From: Leifsonia sp. TF02-11
GTDB lineage: Bacteria > Actinomycetota > Actinomycetes > Actinomycetales > Microbacteriaceae
Length of the DNA: 64,000 bases
Direction: 5' to 3'
Assembly: GCF_017565305.1 (NCBI RefSeq)
Contig: NZ_JAGEKP010000008.1
Span: 1 to 64,000 of the forward strand
Part shown: piece by piece, positions 60,611 through 64,000 of the stretch
Numbering within the stretch: position 1 is the first letter of the stretch
Layout of the letters: the number at the start of each line of letters is the position of its first letter
The notes under the pieces: generated by a model
Seen by the model: the letters and a program-made list of their open reading frames with translations, nothing else
Told to the model about the DNA's origin: nothing
Database searches by the model: none
Program-made: the position numbers and the translations under genes

Positions 60611-61945
60611 ATGTCCCGATCGGACGACATCGACGTCGCCTTCGAAACCCCCGGCCGCGCGGCAACGCCGCTTCCGCGTCTCGTCGGGGTGATCCTCACC
60701 TCGAACATGGGCGCTCTGATCGCCCTGCTCACGCCCCTGCAACTGCTGCTCACGCTGCACCTGACGAGGATCGCCGGGCCGGGTGCCGCCGCGGCGTTCG
60801 GGATCGTGACGGGCTTCGGCGCGCTGTTCGCCCTCGTCGCCAACCCGCTCGCCGGCCGCATCAGCGACCGCACCGCAGCCCGGTTCGGCCGCAGGCGCAC
60901 GTGGATCCTCACCGGCGGCGTCTCCGGCTCCCTCGCCGTCTTCGCCCTCGCGTTCACGACGGAGGTGTGGCAGGTCGCCCTCGTCTGGTGCCTGACGCAG
61001 ACGCTGTTCAACTTCCAGCAGGCGGCCACCAGCGCGCTCCTCGCCGACCAGGTGCCGCCGCTGCGTCGGGGGACCGTCTCCGGTTTCGTCGGCTTCGCCG
61101 CGGCGGCCGGCCCGCTGATCGGGCTCACGGCCGTGAGTGCCATCGCGGCGCCGGTGGCGCAGTGGGCCGCCGTGGCGGTGATCTCGCTCGTCCTCGCGAT
61201 CGTCGCCGTGCTGCTGCTGCGCGACCCGCAGCACACGCGGGAGCCCGGACAGTCCGGGCTGAACGTCGTCGAGCTGGCGAAGTCGTTCTGGCTGAACCCC
61301 TGGCGGCACCCGGCGTTCGGCTGGGCGTGGGCCGTCCGCTTCCTCATCACCTGCGCCTACGCGAGCGGCACCTACAACGCGTTCTTCCTCATCCAGCGGT
61401 TCGGAGTGGCGGAGGCCGACGTCGCCGGCATCGTGCTCGGGCTGTCGCTGCTCTCGGTCGCGCTCCTCGCGGTCACGAGCGTGATCGCCGGACTTGTCTC
61501 AGACCGCCTGCGCCGCCAGAAGCCGTTCGTGGTCGCGGCCGGACTGCTCGCGGCGGCCGGACTGGCGGCCATGGCGTTCGCGCCGAGCATCGGCTTCGTC
61601 TTCCTCGCCACGGCTGCGATCGGTGTCGGCACCGGCCTCTTCTTCTCGATCGACAGCGCGATGTGCGTCCGCGTGCTGCCGAGCAGTGAGAACGCCGGCA
61701 AGGACTTCGCGATCATCAACATGGCCAACACGCTTCCGCAGTCGTTCGTGCCGTTCATCGCCCCCTTCCTGCTCGGCCTCGGCGGCTACACCGCGCTCTA
61801 CCTCGTGCTTGCCGTGCTCGGCGTCGTCGGCGCCGCGTTCGTCCTGCGCCTGCCGGAGCTCGGCCGGGAGGGCGACCCGCGCTGGGCGGTCATCACGCGC
61901 GGCGAGGTGCGCGCACCTGCCGCCGTGGAACCCACCGCCGTCTGA
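60611..61945 (+). CDS. MFS glycoside/sugar transporter
   Basis: 444 residues; ATG after GAGGAG. Twelve spans; loop signature NPLAGRISDRTAARFGRRRTWILTGG, closely similar to the 21444 carrier. Leads an operon with an isomerase-fold protein and a pyranose-oxidase-like flavoprotein, so it probably imports the glycoside they process. Confidence 0.9.
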   Translation: MSRSDDIDVAFETPGRAATPLPRLVGVILTSNMGALIALLTPLQLLLTLHLTRIAGPGAAAAFGIVTGFGALFALVANPLAGRISDRTAARFGRRRTWILTGGVSGSLAVFALAFTTEVWQVALVWCLTQTLFNFQQAATSALLADQVPPLRRGTVSGFVGFAAAAGPLIGLTAVSAIAAPVAQWAAVAVISLVLAIVAVLLLRDPQHTREPGQSGLNVVELAKSFWLNPWRHPAFGWAWAVRFLITCAYASGTYNAFFLIQRFGVAEADVAGIVLGLSLLSVALLAVTSVIAGLVSDRLRRQKPFVVAAGLLAAAGLAAMAFAPSIGFVFLATAAIGVGTGLFFSIDSAMCVRVLPSSENAGKDFAIINMANTLPQSFVPFIAPFLLGLGGYTALYLVLAVLGVVGAAFVLRLPELGREGDPRWAVITRGEVRAPAAVEPTAV

Positions 61946-61970
61946 CCTGACGGCCGAACCATCCGCCGAC

Positions 61971-62038
61971 CCCGTCGATCCACCAACACCCGTCGATCCA
62001 CCAACACCCGTCCGTCCATCAGTACCCATCCATCAGCA
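61971..62038 (+). repeat. 18-bp tandem repeat before the isomerase gene
   Basis: CCCGTCGATCCACCAACA occurs twice exactly (61971-61988, 61989-62006), followed by diverged copies CCCGTCCGTCCATCAGTA (62007-62024) and CCCATCCATCAGCA (62025-62038). Located between the MFS stop and the ribosome site GAGGAG. Confidence 0.9.
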
Positions 62039-62058
62039 CCGCCGAGGAGCACCATCGA

Positions 62059-63006
62059 ATGAACACCCTGTCCGTCTCCAGCTACAGCGTGCGCGAGCAG
62101 CTCGGACCCGTCGACTTCACCTTCGTCGACCCGTCGTCCGGCCGTGACGTGCACATCTCGTTCCCGTTCACCAAGGATCTCGACCTGTCGGAGTTCCCCG
62201 CCCGGGCGAAAAGCGCGTTCGGCGTCGACGCGATCGAGACCGTCGCGTTCCAGTTCGCCGGCCTGGACGATCCCGAGCTGGACCGGTTCGCGGCGGCCCT
62301 TCGGGACACCGGCGTGACGCTGCTCAACGTCGCGATCGACGCGGGCGACCTCCTCGAGCCCGACCCCGCCAAGCGCGGCGCCGACATCGCCGAGTTGCAG
62401 CGCTGGATCGACCGCTTCGCGGCCATGGGATCGCGCTTCGTGCGGGTGAACCCGGGTTCACCGCTGGCCCAGCACCACGGCGACGACCTCCCCGACTACC
62501 TCGTCGAGGCTCTGCGCGAACTCGGTGCGTACGCGAGCGACCGCGGTGCGCGACTGCTCGTGGAGAACCACGGCGGCCCGAGCAGCGACCCCGTGTGGAT
62601 GACGCGGCTGCTCGACGCGGTCGGTCGGGACCACCTCGGGCTGTTGCTGGATCTCGGCAACTTCGACGCGCTGTTGATGCCGGCCATGGCGCTGTTCTTC
62701 GGAGGCCAGGACGGCGAGCGGGTCGATCCCGAACAGCTCTTCGCCTCCGTCGACCTGACCTCCCTCTACGCCGGCATCGAGGCGCTCGCTCCGCGCGCGG
62801 AGCTCGTGCACGTGAAGGTCCACACGGTCGGCGCGGACGGAGCGGTGGGACCGGTGGACTTGGCGCGCGCGCTCGGCATCCTCACCGCAGTGGGCTACGA
62901 CGGCCCGCTGACCGTCGAGTACGAGGGCACGGGAGGCGACCCGTGGGCCAAGAGCGCCCGCGTCCTCGAGGTGGCGGCGTCCGCGGTCGAGGAGGTCGCC
63001 CGATGA
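62059..63006 (+). CDS. Sugar phosphate isomerase/epimerase family protein (TIM barrel)
   Basis: 315 residues. Metal-ligand-like motifs: LVENHGG (E169, H171), LLLDLGNFD, VHVKVHTVG and LTVEYEGTGG. A longer N-terminal section (about residues 1-60) than in the 5363 homologue. It overlaps the next flavoprotein by ATGA. In bacterial C-glycoside catabolism, proteins of this fold cleave or isomerise 3-keto-glycosides; a similar role is inferred here. Confidence 0.85.
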   Translation: MNTLSVSSYSVREQLGPVDFTFVDPSSGRDVHISFPFTKDLDLSEFPARAKSAFGVDAIETVAFQFAGLDDPELDRFAAALRDTGVTLLNVAIDAGDLLEPDPAKRGADIAELQRWIDRFAAMGSRFVRVNPGSPLAQHHGDDLPDYLVEALRELGAYASDRGARLLVENHGGPSSDPVWMTRLLDAVGRDHLGLLLDLGNFDALLMPAMALFFGGQDGERVDPEQLFASVDLTSLYAGIEALAPRAELVHVKVHTVGADGAVGPVDLARALGILTAVGYDGPLTVEYEGTGGDPWAKSARVLEVAASAVEEVAR

Positions 63007-64000
63007 GCACCGCCGAGGCGATCGAGACCGTCGACGTCCTGATCGTCGGCTCCGGCCCGGCCGGCTCCACGTACGCGCGCACGATCGGCGACGCCCTCCC
63101 CGACGCGCGCATCCTGATGGTCGAGGTCGGCCCCGCCGTGCCCGGCGTGCGCGGCGACCACACCCAGAACATGACGGAGGAGGACCGCCTCGCCGTCCAG
63201 CTGCTCACCCAAGGCCCCGACGCGGGCGTCGAACGGGCGGCGGCGCTGTCCGACATCGCCCCCGGTATCGATCCGAGCCTGGAGTTCCGGCAGACCATCC
63301 TGCCAGGACTGTTCTTCGTCGACCCGCGGCCCGTACTGGCCGACGGCGACGTCGGCCTGCCCGCGGCCAGCATGTCGAGCGGCGTCGGCGGGATGGGCAT
63401 CCACTGGGGCACCTCGTGCCCGCGTCCGCACCAGTCCGAGCGCATCCCCTTTCTCCCTGCCGAGGAGCTGGATGCGGCCCTCAGCCACGCGGAAGGCCTC
63501 CTCGGCGTGCACACCCCGCCGAACGGGGGCAGCGGACTGCTCCGGGCGCTGCGCGACGCGATCGCCGACGAGTTCGACGGACCCGGCCTCACTCCGACGA
63601 CGTACATGCCGACGGCGACACACTGGGACGGTGCGAGCCTGCGCTTCTCGGGAACCGGCGTGATCCTGGGCGACCTGGAGGCGACGGTCCCCGGTTTCGA
63701 GCTCCGCTCCGAGACGCTGGTGCGCCGTGTGCTGGTCGAGGACGGCGTCGCCGTCGGCGCCGAGCTGGAGGACCGCCCCACCGGGGCGCGCAGCACGGTC
63801 CGCGCCCGCTTCGTGGTGGTCTGCGCCGACGGGCTGCGTACGCCGCAGGTGCTGTTCGCGTCCGGCGTGCGCCCGCGCGCGCTCGGGCACCACCTCAACG
63901 AGCACTACCAGATGGCCACGATGCTCACCCTGAGCGACGAGTTCGACCCGGCCGCGTACGCCGTCGACGCCGGCTCGATCGGGTCGGTCATCGTCCCGTT
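63003..64000 (+). CDS. Pyranose-oxidase-like GMC flavoprotein (partial, 5' part)
   Basis: The first 332 residues; the gene continues beyond the window. FAD fold DVLIVGSGPAGSTYART; the segment SSGVGGMGIHWGTSCPRP aligns with the pyranose 2-oxidase motif in which a His (here H134) can bind FAD covalently. A substrate-binding domain follows. Start ATG 63003 overlaps the isomerase stop. Homologues oxidise sugars or C-glycosides at C2 or C3. Flavinylation and substrate remain inferred. Confidence 0.85.
   Translation, partial: MSTAEAIETVDVLIVGSGPAGSTYARTIGDALPDARILMVEVGPAVPGVRGDHTQNMTEEDRLAVQLLTQGPDAGVERAAALSDIAPGIDPSLEFRQTILPGLFFVDPRPVLADGDVGLPAASMSSGVGGMGIHWGTSCPRPHQSERIPFLPAEELDAALSHAEGLLGVHTPPNGGSGLLRALRDAIADEFDGPGLTPTTYMPTATHWDGASLRFSGTGVILGDLEATVPGFELRSETLVRRVLVEDGVAVGAELEDRPTGARSTVRARFVVVCADGLRTPQVLFASGVRPRALGHHLNEHYQMATMLTLSDEFDPAAYAVDAGSIGSVIVP

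Noticed and set aside
59851-61350. TetR protein of 505 residues on the minus strand
   Set aside because: Residues before MGLRETKAARTRDQ are antisense to the MFS gene. The TetR domain begins at ATG 60441 with a promoter-like box just upstream.
61971-62038. Possible CRISPR array
   Set aside because: Units are contiguous without unique spacers and there are only about four degenerate copies. It is a tandem repeat.
1-64000. tRNA, rRNA, insertion sequences, attachment sites or prophage genes
   Set aside because: I found no cloverleaf-like tRNA, no transposase or integrase motifs and no flanking direct repeats on reading both strands. A covariance-model scan would be needed to exclude small RNAs.

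Overview
The window is 64 kb of GC-rich DNA with tightly packed genes, frequent ATGA/GTGA stop-start overlaps, GTG starts, purine-rich ribosome sites and several apparently leaderless genes. This points to a high-GC Actinomycetota chromosome. The mix of LacI/ROK/TetR-controlled sugar loci and the protein sequences suggest Micrococcales, most likely Microbacteriaceae (inference; there is no rRNA or marker gene to confirm it). I see no rRNA, tRNA, transposase, phage gene or CRISPR array. No gene-free stretch exceeds about 210 bases. The last gene runs off the right edge. The partner binding protein of the first two genes probably lies off the left edge.

Layout. (1) 61-9598: two sugar ABC permeases, a secreted parallel beta-helix protein, an SGNH-type esterase, a TIM-barrel sugar isomerase, a Gfo/Idh/MocA dehydrogenase and a GH78 alpha-L-rhamnosidase. 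(2) 9621-11513: soxR, divergent from an MFS efflux gene, with one shared operator. (3) 11574-20244: a LacI regulator, a complete ABC sugar importer, a second GH78 and a type-B carboxylesterase. (4) 20307-32889: a LacI regulator, an MFS sugar importer, a 1,689-residue GH78-GH3 fusion, an SDR with a C-terminal metal-knuckle, an alpha/beta hydrolase and a fourth GH78. (5) 32984-38354: amine or amino-acid catabolism (FAD oxidase, APC permease, aldehyde dehydrogenase, Lrp regulator) and a small monooxygenase. (6) 38429-46362: ROK regulator, binding protein, ABC ATPase, permease and GH1 on the minus strand, divergent from a secreted GH30 with a ricin-type domain. (7) 46514-58718: stress and housekeeping accessory genes (MmyB-type regulator, MFS, alcohol dehydrogenase, cupin, CMD, ECF sigma with membrane partner, GH114-like lipoprotein, TetR/FMN reductase, MarR/hydrolase, CbrC-like, TetR). 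(8) 58811-64000: ketopantoate-reductase-like gene, TetR, MFS, TIM-barrel isomerase and a pyranose-oxidase-like GMC flavoprotein.

How it works together. At least four loci import plant-type glycosides and trim them inside the cell. None of the four GH78 proteins has a signal peptide, and each sits next to a transporter. The polymer-attacking enzymes (beta-helix protein, GH30) do carry signal peptides. The GH78-GH3 fusion looks suited to removing rhamnose and then a beta-linked sugar from one imported rhamnosyl-glycoside. The right-end operon resembles the oxidise-then-cleave logic known for bacterial C-glycoside degradation, where a pyranose-oxidase homologue acts at C3 and isomerase-fold proteins act afterwards. 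Regulation is unusually readable: near-perfect operators can be placed on the promoters of soxR, both LacI regulators and three TetR regulators.
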